DNA of 29,522 bases from NCBI GenBank assembly GCA_003427395.1, contig BFEA01000150.1, forward strand, positions 2,577,612 to 2,607,133. Direction: 5' to 3'. Made by a program: the position numbers and the translations under genes. Every line of letters starts with the position of its first letter. Positions within the stretch are counted from its first letter, which is position 1. Source of the DNA: Chara braunii. Lineage: Eukaryota > Streptophyta > Charophyceae > Charales > Characeae. The notes under the pieces are model-generated. The model had not been told where the DNA came from, made no database searches, and saw only the letters and a list, made by a program, of their open reading frames with translations. Shown here in pieces: positions 18,891 to 28,624 of the stretch.

Positions 18891-19525
18891 TAGATTGGTG
18901 ATTGTTGTTTTCCTGGGGTTGTGCTCCTTGTTGACTCATCCCGGGGCGCTCCTTTATCCCATGGAACTGCTAATGTCACCCATCCTCTTGTTGGAGCACC
19001 CCTTATCCCTGAGCCCAGCCCTATTTCAGCAGTCCCCCTATTTGATTATCGTTGTGTCTGTCCCTTTAAACCCTTAAACCCTCAACATGCCCCCTGTTCT
19101 ATTTGTGTTCTATTAGTGATTGTGTGCAGTCCCGGTTGTCTATGTTACCACAACCTTTGAGCCTGCACATTATGTGAGCTGTTCTGTCTGTCTTCCGTCT
19201 GTGTTTGGAGGGGGGCGGGAACCTCTTCACCCTGGAGCCGGTGCCAGTTACCTGCATTGCACACTAGTTCCTCCTTCCCCCCAATAGGGGTCGGTCCAAC
19301 ATCCCTATAGAGACAAACAAACTTTTCCTTCACATGTATGACTGTTACCTTCATAATCTGCTAAGAGCAGGTATCTTTCCCCTACGAGCCAACCTACCTC
19401 CTTACTGTTACCTGCATCCCTGTAGAAACAGACATTGCCTACTCATGTATGACTGTTGCCTTCATAATCTGCTAAGTGCAGGTGTCCAACACCCAACGAG
19501 CAGACCGACCTCCTTAATGTTGCCC
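18891..19525. other. No gene seen, includes a 111 bp direct repeat
   Basis: CATGTATGACTGTTACCTTC at 19333 and CATGTATGACTGTTGCCTTC at 19444 mark two units of a 111 bp repeat. Each unit continues with ATAATCTGCTAAG and a CCGACCTCCTTA-like stretch. A third, weaker unit may precede them (about 19250-19332). The motif CCCTTAAACCCT lies near 19072. Confidence 0.55.
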
Positions 19526-19723
19526 TTACTGATGCCCGTACCATTGCCTTTCTACGATTGTCGTGGCCGCCGGGGGAAACATCTTTAGAAATTCCTCGGT
19601 GCTCTTCATCACAATGTTGGGGTCGACATGGAGCCAATCGTGGAACCTGAGCTTGTAGTCCTTGGTGAAGTCCTCATGCCCCTCCTCGTCCCTCATTTCC
19701 CCTGGCCAGTCTACGTGGGCCAT
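19526..19723 (-). CDS. Unrecognised protein-like fragment
   Basis: A 65-codon minus-strand frame with mixed, protein-like composition (for example YKLRFHDWLHVDPNIV, then EEFLKMFPPAATTIVERQW). I do not recognise it. It lies just beyond the LINE-2 3' coding end and could be the last codons of that element in a shifted frame, a captured exon, or chance. Confidence 0.2.
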   Translation of the reverse strand: MAHVDWPGEMRDEEGHEDFTKDYKLRFHDWLHVDPNIVMKSTEEFLKMFPPAATTIVERQWYGHQ

Positions 19724-19784
19724 CCTGCCCCCCCTTCCCCCTCCCAGCCATTCTGCGCAGAACTTTTTTCGATTGCATTCTTAT

Positions 19785-22700
19785 TTATGTCTCAATAAAC
19801 TGTTTCACTGTGTCTTTCGCTGCCCCTTCCCCCATCCTACCCCATTCTTGGTCAAAGACACACCTTCTTATCGTAACGTCCAGATCAACGCCTTTCTGGT
19901 TATGGAGAAAAGGTTGCTGGCTAGGCGGGATGCATGTGGCCTTCCCCATTCTCCTAAGAGAAGAGCTTCCCATTTCCATGGCCACTCCTCGCCAGTGCCC
20001 AGTTGTGTCTAGATGCGGTCCCATCACCGCCACAACAGGACTGCCCCAGGGCATTGTAGAAAGATATGCTCTATTGTTTCACATATTCTACATCCCAGGA
20101 ACCTTGCGTTACAGGATTTGCACCATGGGAGAGCCTCCCCTCTCTGTTCTAGGTTCGTCCTGTCGATGATCCAGTTGTTGGTGGGGAGGCACCTGTGACT
20201 GATTTGCCACTGTAGGGAGGCAAATTTTGTCGGTCTTTCTTTCGCCCCTCTGAACCATTTCAGTCCTCTAACTTGGTCCCTATGTAGACCAAGGTGTTTC
20301 TGCCATTTGTCTCCTACCTCTGTCTGAACATCCACCCAGGGCCTGATCATCCTGTAGGTGGTTTTTACTGTTAATTTAGGGAGTTGCACTGGTTGCCCAT
20401 TACGTCCTCTTATCCATTGCCATTCCAGAGGGTCCATGGCTAACTCGGCTGGGATAGTTTCTGGTAAATAGGCTCGCCATTGGATCCTCCCTTCCTTCTG
20501 GCTCTGCAACACTCGGATCCGGTAGAGGTTAGATTTCTCATGCCATTGGACCACGTCTAGGTGGTACCTGATCAAGGTGTCGTCTCCTCTTCTTTCAAAA
20601 AGGTTGACCATTGCCCCATCTGGTCTTGCCTCTACCACTGAGCATATTTGTAATGGAAAGTCGTCTACCCTTACTGCTACCCAGTCTTGTTCCTATAATA
20701 TCTTGCCCTTTCTCAGGGACACCACCCAGGCTAAGGGGATCGAAAATATTAGCTGGTCCAGTGTGTCCTCCAATTTGTGAGCTTGACGCAGGCAAGGTCT
20801 GAGATTGTTGGGCCGTTTTTTAATCTTTGTTTTCCTCATCCCATATGTCCCGTACTCGGAGGATCCCCTGTCTGCCCATGAAGCCTAGTGGGGGTTTGAA
20901 CTGCCGTATACCCTATACCTTGCCTATCCGTAATTGCCCTGTTTCCAAATAGGGGCTGGCGTAAAATCTCTTCCATCCGTTCTGGGGTAGGCCTATCAGG
21001 GATCGGTAGCCCCCTCCAATTCTTGATAAAGTTGCTCCAGAATTTGTCTATCGCTAGGTCCTGTCTAGCCACTCCTCTATCCTCCACCTCTTGTGAGCAT
21101 GCATTGGCTCGGGGGATGGCCCAGTATCGGTTCTCAAGCCATGTGAGCGGGTTCACTGTGTCAATAGTTCTGGGTGCCAGTTTGCGGATTTGTTCCATTG
21201 CCAGCTCCCGCCATGGGGGGTTAACTCCTACAATCAGTATTTTGATCCATTGGATTGATAAAGCGGTGGCTTGTGGGGAGGGGTCCAACAAGCCGAGACC
21301 TCCTCTGGTTTTAGGTTGTATCAGCTTGTTCCGTTCTACCCTGCTGATCACGCTTTGTTGCTCGTGGTTCCCTCGCTAGAGAAATGCAACCAGTTGCTTC
21401 TTAAGGCTCTTAATGCTGCCCTTCCCCAGGTACCTGAGGGCTGCTTTGTACCAGATGGATGCAAACACTACATTGTTGATGACTAAAGCCCTCCCAAAAA
21501 TTGATGTGTTTTTGTTTCTCCATTTCTGCATTTTTTCCAGCGTTGGCCTAGTAATTCATTCAGTGTTTCTTGCTGGTGGTCCATAAGCTGATAGAGCCAC
21601 CCCCAAGACTTTGATTTGTTCTTCCAGAGGCTTCCAATCTACCTTGGGCTGCTCCGGGGGACGAACTCCATGGAAGTGAATCCACCAGCCTTGCGTTTTG
21701 CTCCCCCAGTTGACTGACATGTCAGACACTAGTGTAAACCGTTTCATTAGGGCTTGGATTTCTGTCATGTTATTTTGGGTGGCCTCGACTACTATTGTAA
21801 GGTCGTCCACGAACATCAAGTATACAAGTATGACTTCCTCTGGAATGCTTGACAGTCGTAGCTTAGAGATTTTTTTGTTAGTTCTCAGGTTCGCTGTCAG
21901 TTCTTCTATCACCACAAGGAAGAGGAAGGGGGCTAGAAGGTCACCCTGCCGCATCGAGCGTCGAAGTTTGATTTCTGGTGCCAGTAGCCCATTCACCTGC
22001 ACCCGTGTAGTCGCATTTTGGTGGAGTATCAGTCCCTAAATTTCGGGCCAAAGTTCATTGTTTGCAAGCATTTGTCCATGAATTTTTAGTCTACATGGTC
22101 GTAGGCTTTTTCAAAATCAATGAACACTATGGCCGCATTTTGGTGCGACTGTCTTGATAGCTTGATTAATTCATTTACCGGTAACACGTTGTCTTGGATA
22201 TTCCTGTTACGCATGAACCCCGTTTGTGCGGGGTGGATTATCTCCTCCATGACCGGTATCATCCTATTGGCCATTTCCTTAGACAACAACTTGTACACCA
22301 CTGTGAGGAGGGTGATCGGTTGATAGTTCCTTACGTTTATTTTGTCCCCTTTTTTGTACAGTAGGGTGAGGATTCCTTGACCTGCTAGGTCCCCCATGTC
22401 TCATGAGGCCTTAACCTGCCTATAAAATTCCATCAATTCCTCCGCATTGGGGACCACATTTTCTCCCATAATTTCTTGGGGAGCCCATCCACCCCTGGGT
22501 TTTTGTCCTCCATCTGTAGGAGGGCGTTCCAGATTTCTTTTTTCTGTAGTGGTTTTTCCAGGGACTCTCGTTGTTTGTCCGAGATTCTTTGGGAGAGGGG
22601 GGTCAAAAAATCCTCAATATTGTGTTCTTTGATCGACTTTGATTCTCCGACGAAGGTAGAAGAAAAGAGCTCTTTATAGAAGTCCCTTGCCACTTTCAGA

Positions 22701-23846
22701 CCATGGGCCGAGGAGTATGAGGTGACCTCCTGTGTTTTAAGTGGATCATATAGTCCCTCTATGGTGGATCTCAAGGTTGCGTCCATTTGTCCTTTTGTGG
22801 TATGCCTGGTTAGCTTGCCTCTGATGATGGAGCCCTGCCATCTTTGCTGGGCGAACTCCAAAAACTGGTTTTTAAGCCTTTGTATTTCCGCTGGTTTCGT
22901 GTGGGATTGAGAGTGCAGTGGCGAAATGCTTTCCTGATCAAGTTTACGGATTTCCTCCCAAACGTTAATTTCTTGAGAGTATTTTTCTCTGGCACGTATT
23001 TTCGAAAATTTATTGCATTTCCTGGCCATGAAGGCCAGCCTGTTGTTGAACCATGCAATATATGAGTCGTGTCGGTCCCTTGTGGACCGCCCGTATTCCC
23101 ATACGTCTTGGAGACATGTGCGGAATTGGTGCATTTTAAGGAGAGATGTGTTAAGTTTGTAGAAGCCTGGGCCCTGATCTGGTTTCTTGCGAAATCTAAG
23201 CAACACTGCAAACATCTTGTGGTCTGCTCCCGGCCATGGGCTCAGAGGGAAGATGGCTGCCGCCTGTAGCGCCCTGTTCAGGTCCTCCGCCATGAGGATA
23301 AGATCTATTCTTGACCAGGGCTGTGTTGGCGTGTCGCTGTTGCGTATGCAGGTGAATAATCTCCTCCGTGGGTGCAGCCGCCTGAAGGAATCATAAAGAT
23401 GTTCCTGTTCGCAGAGTTTGCGAATGATTCCTTCATCTTCCTCTATATAGGCAGGACATGGGGAGGGGATCCTCCACCTGTCAAGGCTGCGATCCGTAGC
23501 CGAATTGAAATCCCCAGCAATGATTGCAGCTATGCCTTGTGGCAGCTAAAACCGTATGTGTTCACAGAAGATTTTGCGTTGGTGTACTTCATTGGGGCCG
23601 TAGACGCTGGCCACACAAACTACTTCTACTTCCAGCATGAGGAGAACAGCTACCCATCTCCCTTCTCTCGCCTTTACTGCGGAAAAGATGACGTCCGCCC
23701 GGGAGTCGGGGAGGATCCAGATCGTTACCCCTGCCGACCCTGGCCTTGGTGCATGAGCTGCAATTTTTTGGTAAGGCCAGGTTTGGTTGTGGGCTCTGAC
23801 GTGTTCCGGGGAATTCGTGAGGTGGGTTTCTTGAATGCAGATGAGG
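19785..23846 (-). pseudogene. LINE-2 ORF2: endonuclease-RT-zinc finger, 5'-truncated
   Basis: A minus-strand L1-type ORF2, 5'-truncated inside the endonuclease. Order along the minus strand: CIQETHLTNSP (near 23840), SVYGPNE, AGDFNSATD, SRIDLILM, PGADHK (near 23220). Linker helices follow, then RT with LLYKKGDK, QTGFMRNRNIQDNVL, IVFIDFEKAYDHVD, MRQGDLLAPFLFLV, and an intact MFVDDLTIV at about 21802-21816. After RT come NKLIQPKTRGGLGLLDP, NPLTWLENRYW and a terminal Cys-rich zf-RVT-like segment CKSCNARFLGCRICETIEH (near 20060-20130). The longest clean piece is 22433-23293 (286 codons). Frame changes lie near 22440, 22080-22000, 21550-21350 and 20830-20640. It is related to LINE-3, and more distantly to LINE-1. 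Confidence 0.92.
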
Positions 23847-24155
23847 CTGACCTCATCTGCATTCAAGAAACCCACCTCACGAATTCCCCGGAACACGTCA
23901 GAGCCCACAACCAAACCTGGCCTTACCAAAAAATTGCAGCTTATGCACCAAGGCCAGGGTCGGCAGGGGTGGGGATCTGGATCCCCCCCGAGTCCCGGGC
24001 GGACGTCATCTGTTCCGCAGTAGATGCGAGAGAAGGGAGATGGGTAGCTGTTCTCCTCATGCTGGAAGTAGTAGTTTGCGCGGCCAGCGTCTACGGCCCC
24101 AATGAGTAGAGCAACGCACAATCTTCTTTGAACATATACGCTCTCAGTTGCTCTA
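23540..24155. repeat. Near-palindrome, ~305 bp arms, 4 bp spacer, endonuclease sequence
   Basis: The left arm ends at 23846 and the right arm starts at 23851, separated by CTGA. CATCTGCATTCAAGAAACCC on the right is the exact complement of the left. Pairing continues outwards to about 23540 and 24155, with scattered substitutions and a 3 bp indel near 23615/24075. Both arms encode the same LINE endonuclease start (CIQETHLTNSPEHVRAHNQ), left arm on the minus strand and right arm on the plus strand. The left arm continues into LINE-2 and the right arm stops. Confidence 0.93.
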
Positions 24156-25655
24156 GGCCTCAGTTGCACCTGGTTGCAGACTGGTGTCAGACTGTCTGGC
24201 GAATAAGCAATTGGCATCTTCAACCAGCAAAGGCAAGACCTTAGTCGACATTATTTGCTATTGGCCACCACTAATGCAGGTTGGGATGAGAGCAGATGGA
24301 ATATAGTCCAGCAGCATCCCTGATCCTACCTAGATCTTGCACACTGCAGGGCCTAAAGCTTGCACACTGCAGGCAGGCGATGGAGTCTTTGCTGCAGTTG
24401 CAGCTTCAGCCTTGCCTTACCAGATGAACCCATCTGAACCTGGCACACTGCGGTGAGTGGTGAAATCTCTCCTGTGATGGCAGGCTCATCCCTCTATGTG
24501 TGCGCCTACTGTGTTCCCCCAAACAGAATATATGGTCATGATAGCACATTTGGGGCAACTTTCAGTCTAGATATAGCAATAATGACCTTATAGGGAAGAC
24601 GGTCGCAAATGGCACACTGCAAGCATCTCTTCTGTGAAACTCACCAGCGTGAGAATAAACAGGGGGCTTTAGACAGACCTCAACTTAAAAGACACCCATA
24701 CCTTACCATTGGAGGGTGCTGGGGTCGGGGTCAGGGTTTGGGCGCGGGGGGGGGGGCGAGAGGGAGAGGGGAGGAGGGGAGGAAGCGGGTGCACAAGGCA
24801 GTTTCCTGATAGGGGTTCTGACAATATGTCAGTAGGATACAGCTTGGAGGCGGCTGATGAAACACTGGGGGCTACAGATGCAGACAAAATGACACAGAGG
24901 CACATGATTGCAAGGTATCATCATGAAAAGAAATTGAAAAAGATTCCCCAACAGCCCATTCACGGTGGGATGATGTGAACATGGACTAAAGAAGGGGACA
25001 AAATGGACCATCATTACAGTCAGAATCATGAAGAAACGATGGCAAGTGCTTGTGTGTAATGGCAGGCAGAGAACTGGATGGGGATCAATAATGGACGAAA
25101 CGAGTAATGATTGTATGCATGCCTGAAGACTGGTGGGTATCACCACAATATGTATGTTTAGTATTGCAGGACAGTTTAAGGGCGTGCAGCACCTAGAGCC
25201 TGCTACCATGCCACCACCTGTCTTTCCCGAAGGCGACCACATGAGCATTCTGGCTGTACCTTGCTGCAAACCTGCATTCCATGCACTTGCAAGGCCATTC
25301 ATTTTATTTGGACAAAGCTGGTAGGACCTAGTCTCATGGACCTGAAACTCTTTAAAAGCCAGCATTTCTGGATCTATCTTCTTCGGTCAACATACAAAAG
25401 TTGTATGGAGAACTGGTGCATGACAAGCTGTGGACCTCACTTCTCACGCCTCAAAGAGGAAAGAGAAAAGGACCTCATTGCCACTTGAAACCTCAATCAC
25501 TGTTCCCCCTCCCCCTACCCCCTCAATATTGAATGACTCTGGAAGGCAACAGTAGCCAGGTACCATAATGCTTATCTGGACGCCTTTGGTTGTGCTGGTC
25601 ATTAAGATCCGCTCAGAAGCAGGATTTGATCTGACGTCATCTACTGGAGGGGGTA
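24156..25655. other. No firm gene, GCACACTGC motif, G-rich tract, possible exon
   Basis: GCACACTGCAG or a close form recurs near 24337, 24361, 24441 and 24611. A G-rich tract (24713-24785, including eleven G in a row near 24748) could form a G-quadruplex on the plus strand. At 24800-24978 a plus frame reads SVGYSLEAADETLGATDADK and then a basic stretch HEKKLKKIPQQ after an AG. It looks protein-like, but no family is recognised and the flanks contain stops. A 178-codon minus frame (24829-25365) overlaps and has no recognisable features. Confidence 0.4.
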
Positions 25656-25979
25656 TCCAGTGGTTGATCTGAGCTTGGTGCATTTATGTGTGAGAACTTG
25701 GTGGTGGGGGTTAGGAAAAGGGAGGAGGAAGAGGGAGCAGCAAGGATATCCAAGGCTACCATCTTCTGGAAAATGTGACGTGTAGGTGTTCCAAATAGGT
25801 AGGGGCCATGGTATATCTCCAGGGGTTGATTTGAGCTTGGTGCATTATGTGTGAGAACTGGTTGTTGGGGATTAGGTCAAGGGAGGAGGAAGAGGGGGCA
25901 GCAGGGGTATCCAAGGCTACCATCTTCTGGAGAACATGCCGCGGTTTTCAAATAGGTAGGGGCAATGGTATATGTGATA
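25656..25979. repeat. 162 bp tandem duplication
   Basis: GAGCTTGGTGCAT recurs at 25671 and 25833. The two units also share GTGTGAGAACT, GGGAGGAGGAAGAGGG, TATCCAAGGCTACCATCTTC and AAATAGGTAGGGGC. Divergence is modest. No coding potential was seen. Confidence 0.92.
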
Positions 25980-26400
25980 TCCACTTAGAAAGAGTATTTG
26001 TTTTAGAGGGGTAAACTGAAGTCTTAACACTGTTCTTAACTGCCAGTACACCGTCCATGCGAACTCCGGTACCTCGTTTGAAAAGGTTGAAGCTTTGGAG
26101 AATCGAAATCGAGCCAATCTGAAAATTTCAGGGGCTTGGCGCTCCAGCACTGCAATGGCTGGTGGCGCCAGCCAAAAAACAAAGAGAATCCGATCGAGCT
26201 GCTCCAAAAGTTTTGGAGGCTCGGGACAGGGTGCACGAAGGGCCATTAGAAAAAAAAAAAGTCCCACGCCATGGAGTGGCACTAGGCCCAGCCTTGAACA
26301 AAAGCAAAATCACGCCTGCCTCAGGTCGGCCCTGTCCCGAGTCCCCTAACTTTTCAGAGAGGCTCATTCGCATTCTCCAGATGTATGCCACTACTTTTCA
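25980..26400. other. No gene recognised upstream of LINE-3
   Basis: A plus-strand frame is open from 26162 into LINE-3, but its first 80 codons (charged, Lys/Arg-rich) do not resemble the LINE RT. They are probably unrelated sequence at the truncation point. Confidence 0.4.
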
Positions 26401-27412
26401 CAGTGTCGGGAAAAGTGGGAATATAGTCTATACCGCATTCTTCGCGGACTGGCCCAAAAGTAGGCAGCTGTTGATAAATTTCCTCGGTGGCTTACTTTTC
26501 ATTTCCCTCCTCCGAAACTCGTGTGCACTGGCCCGCAGCCGATGTAGGGGAAATGTATTGGCTAACGTGATCAACAGAGTTGCATGGCAGGCGATAATCC
26601 AACCCAAAGTGGAAGGGGGATTGGGCATAATCTATCCAACAACACAAGCCAAGGCATTGGCCATACAGTGGCTCAAAAGCCTGCTCTTTTGCCCACACAT
26701 CCCATGGAAGGAGCTGGCCTTCTAACAAATCTATAAACTGGCCCTGGAGACACCGGCCCACATCAACCCGCTCACATGGGTTGAAAACAGAGAATGGCCA
26801 ATCCCAAGACGACGGTCCCAGCAAGCAAACGCGTCGGCCGATTCACCAAGCCAAGAGGCAAGGGATGACCTACACAACGACCCCCTCTGGCCAACCCTTC
26901 TACAGATATGGAGGAACCTCCCCCTGTCAGACAAACCCCAACCAGAAAGATGGGAAGAGGTAGCCCGATAACTGCTATTTGGGAATAGAGGGATAACGAA
27001 CACCAGGGGTCAAATCCTTCATTGCACGGACTCTCCCTGGAAAGGATGGGTGGAAAGGGGGGTTCTTAGAATAGGGGATATTTGGGATGCCGACAGGAGG
27101 GATTGGATCAACCGGGACCAACTAAAAGAGAAACGACGATACTGCCACAGACCAGAGGAAGCACTGAAAAGTATAAGAGTCTGACTGGGTAGCAATCAGG
27201 GGCCGCTAGGGGGAGGTGGGCAACGTGGTGTGCTGTAATCCAAAAGGGCCAGTGGTGGTAGATACATTCACGGTAGGTAATGACAATTTCCTTCAAAACA
27301 GATATAGTTCTTTGGGGTGGATGCTTCGGGTGAAATACGGATGGGTGGCGTTTTCTCTGGACACACCGATATCCCGACTGCCGCTAGACCCATTGGAGTG
27401 GGTATCGAGAAA
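26401..27412 (+). pseudogene. LINE-3: C-terminal ORF2 fragment, 5'-truncated
   Basis: Fragment of the post-RT part of an L1-type ORF2, the stretch between the RT and the zinc finger. It reads in one frame from about 26400 to 27183 with TAA at 26723, TAA at 26969 and TGA at 27181. It then continues in another frame to about 27412 (DPLEW). It aligns with LINE-2: AIIQPKVEGGLG against NKLIQPKTRGGLG, NPLTWVENREW against NPLTWLENRYW, LFGNRGITN against LFGNRAITD, and LPLDPLEW against LAMDPLEW. It contains neither the endonuclease nor the RT active site, and no zinc finger is visible. Confidence 0.85.
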
Positions 27413-27839
27413 CACAATCGGTAGGGGGAAACCTGCGGGACCAGGTGGAAACGAGATGGATGAAACACCTGAACGTTAGCGAGGAATCACTAAGAAACCT
27501 TTGGTGCATTTTCTGTTCTTGCCACTCTGCCACCTGCGGGCCAACGGAAAAGTACTCCGTTCTTGCCACTGCCACCTGCGGGCCACTCTACCGATTCTCC
27601 GCACTATGGTACCGGTAGCCCTCATTAAATTGGGGTACCGGTTCCCCAATTTTTTTTGTGGCGAGGGGAGTGGTGGTTTAAGAGGCTGAAGAATGTCCAG
27701 GAAGAGTAGCTGGACTGCTAGTGATTACAGATAGAAACAGGCGGGCCCCAAAAGGGCTGAAGAGGCAGACCTAGCTCACACAGTTAAATAACCCAAAGAG
27801 CCTGGGGTAATTAGGCGGCACAACACAATGATCTGGATA
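27413..27839. other. No gene, direct repeat and hairpin
   Basis: GTTCTTGCCACT...GCCACCTGCGGGCCA occurs at 27515 and 27559. A perfect hairpin, AAATTGGGG-TACCGGTT-CCCCAATTT, lies at 27627-27652 and is followed by a T run. GGTACCGGTAG precedes it at 27609. No protein-like frame was found. Confidence 0.6.
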
Positions 27840-27998
27840 ATGAGTTCTTTCTGACTGTATAAGGGACACTGGACCCGTTTTCCAGCAGGTGCAGCTCCCC
27901 ACCAATAGATGGAGTAGCTGGAGGCTACTACTAGTGGGGGCTGCTCGTATCACTCCTTCTAGTAGACAGCCAAGGCTTTCCCTCAAAAAAAAAATAAT
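27840..27998 (+). mobile_element. SINE-like element, copy 2, ending in poly-A
   Basis: GGGACACTGGACCCGTTTTCCAGCAGGTGC-type sequence, then CTCCCCACCAATAGATGGAG and a terminal A10 run (about 27986-27995). The reverse complement matches the block after the poly-T gap at 18732-18880. A shared block with an A-tail on the same strand supports a retroposed short element. The family is unknown. Confidence 0.5.
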
Positions 27999-28508
27999 GA
28001 TAATAAAAAATTGTTGAACCAAAAAGTGCTTCTTCGGAGCCTGACATCTACAGTGAATGTGAATCGAAGTGGGCGGGAGGTGGTGCAATTGCCGACTATG
28101 TGTGTGATGGCCTTGAGGTATCGCCATAGAGCTGAGTAGCATAGGTAACTCAAAATTATGTGTGGGTCACTATTGCATACCCCGACGGTCGGCGCCCCTT
28201 GACTGGTCGGCTGCCGACCAGCCACTGCTGGCAACCTGTATGCATGTTGCAAACTGCATCTGACCCAAATCTGGTCTGCAAAAAAAAACACAATTGTACC
28301 CAGCCCCAACTGCAAACAAATTTTCTGGCCAGCTGTCCAAACGGGATAGCAGGTTTTGGGCCTTCTAGCAGATTTTCCAAACTGCACCTGACCGGGGCAG
28401 AAACCTCAAAAAATGCCCAACTGTAGCCAGCGGGATCAGGACCCAATTTAATGCCACTTTGACCGCTCAACGATCTTCTGCTCTAACCAGGTACGTTTCT
28501 TCTTTTTT
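27999..28508. other. No gene, palindrome CTGGTCGGC-t-GCCGACCAG
   Basis: A perfect 9 bp inverted repeat with a 1 bp centre lies at 28203-28221. AAACTGCA(T/C)CTGACC occurs near 28250 and 28379. No protein-like frame was found. Confidence 0.5.
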
Positions 28509-28624
28509 CGTTTTGTTTGCTTTTTGAATTGAAAATTCAAATGATTGTCATTATTCAGAAGCAATGCGTTTTGTTTGCTTTTGGAACTGAAAATTCAAAT
28601 GAATGTCAGTATTCAGAAGCAATG
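28509..28624. repeat. 58 bp tandem duplication
   Basis: CGTTTTGTTTGCTTTT recurs at 28509 and 28567. Both units contain GAAAATTCAAATGA and TATTCAGAAGCAATG. It is followed by a second short repeat (ACCAGCACGGTACGCCCC near 28631, ACCAGCGTGGCACGCCCC near 28682), each leading into a CT run. Confidence 0.93.

Noticed and set aside
24829-25365. 178-codon minus-strand open frame
   Set aside because: Cys/His/Phe-rich composition without domain features, overlapping an equally plausible plus-strand frame; treated as chance.
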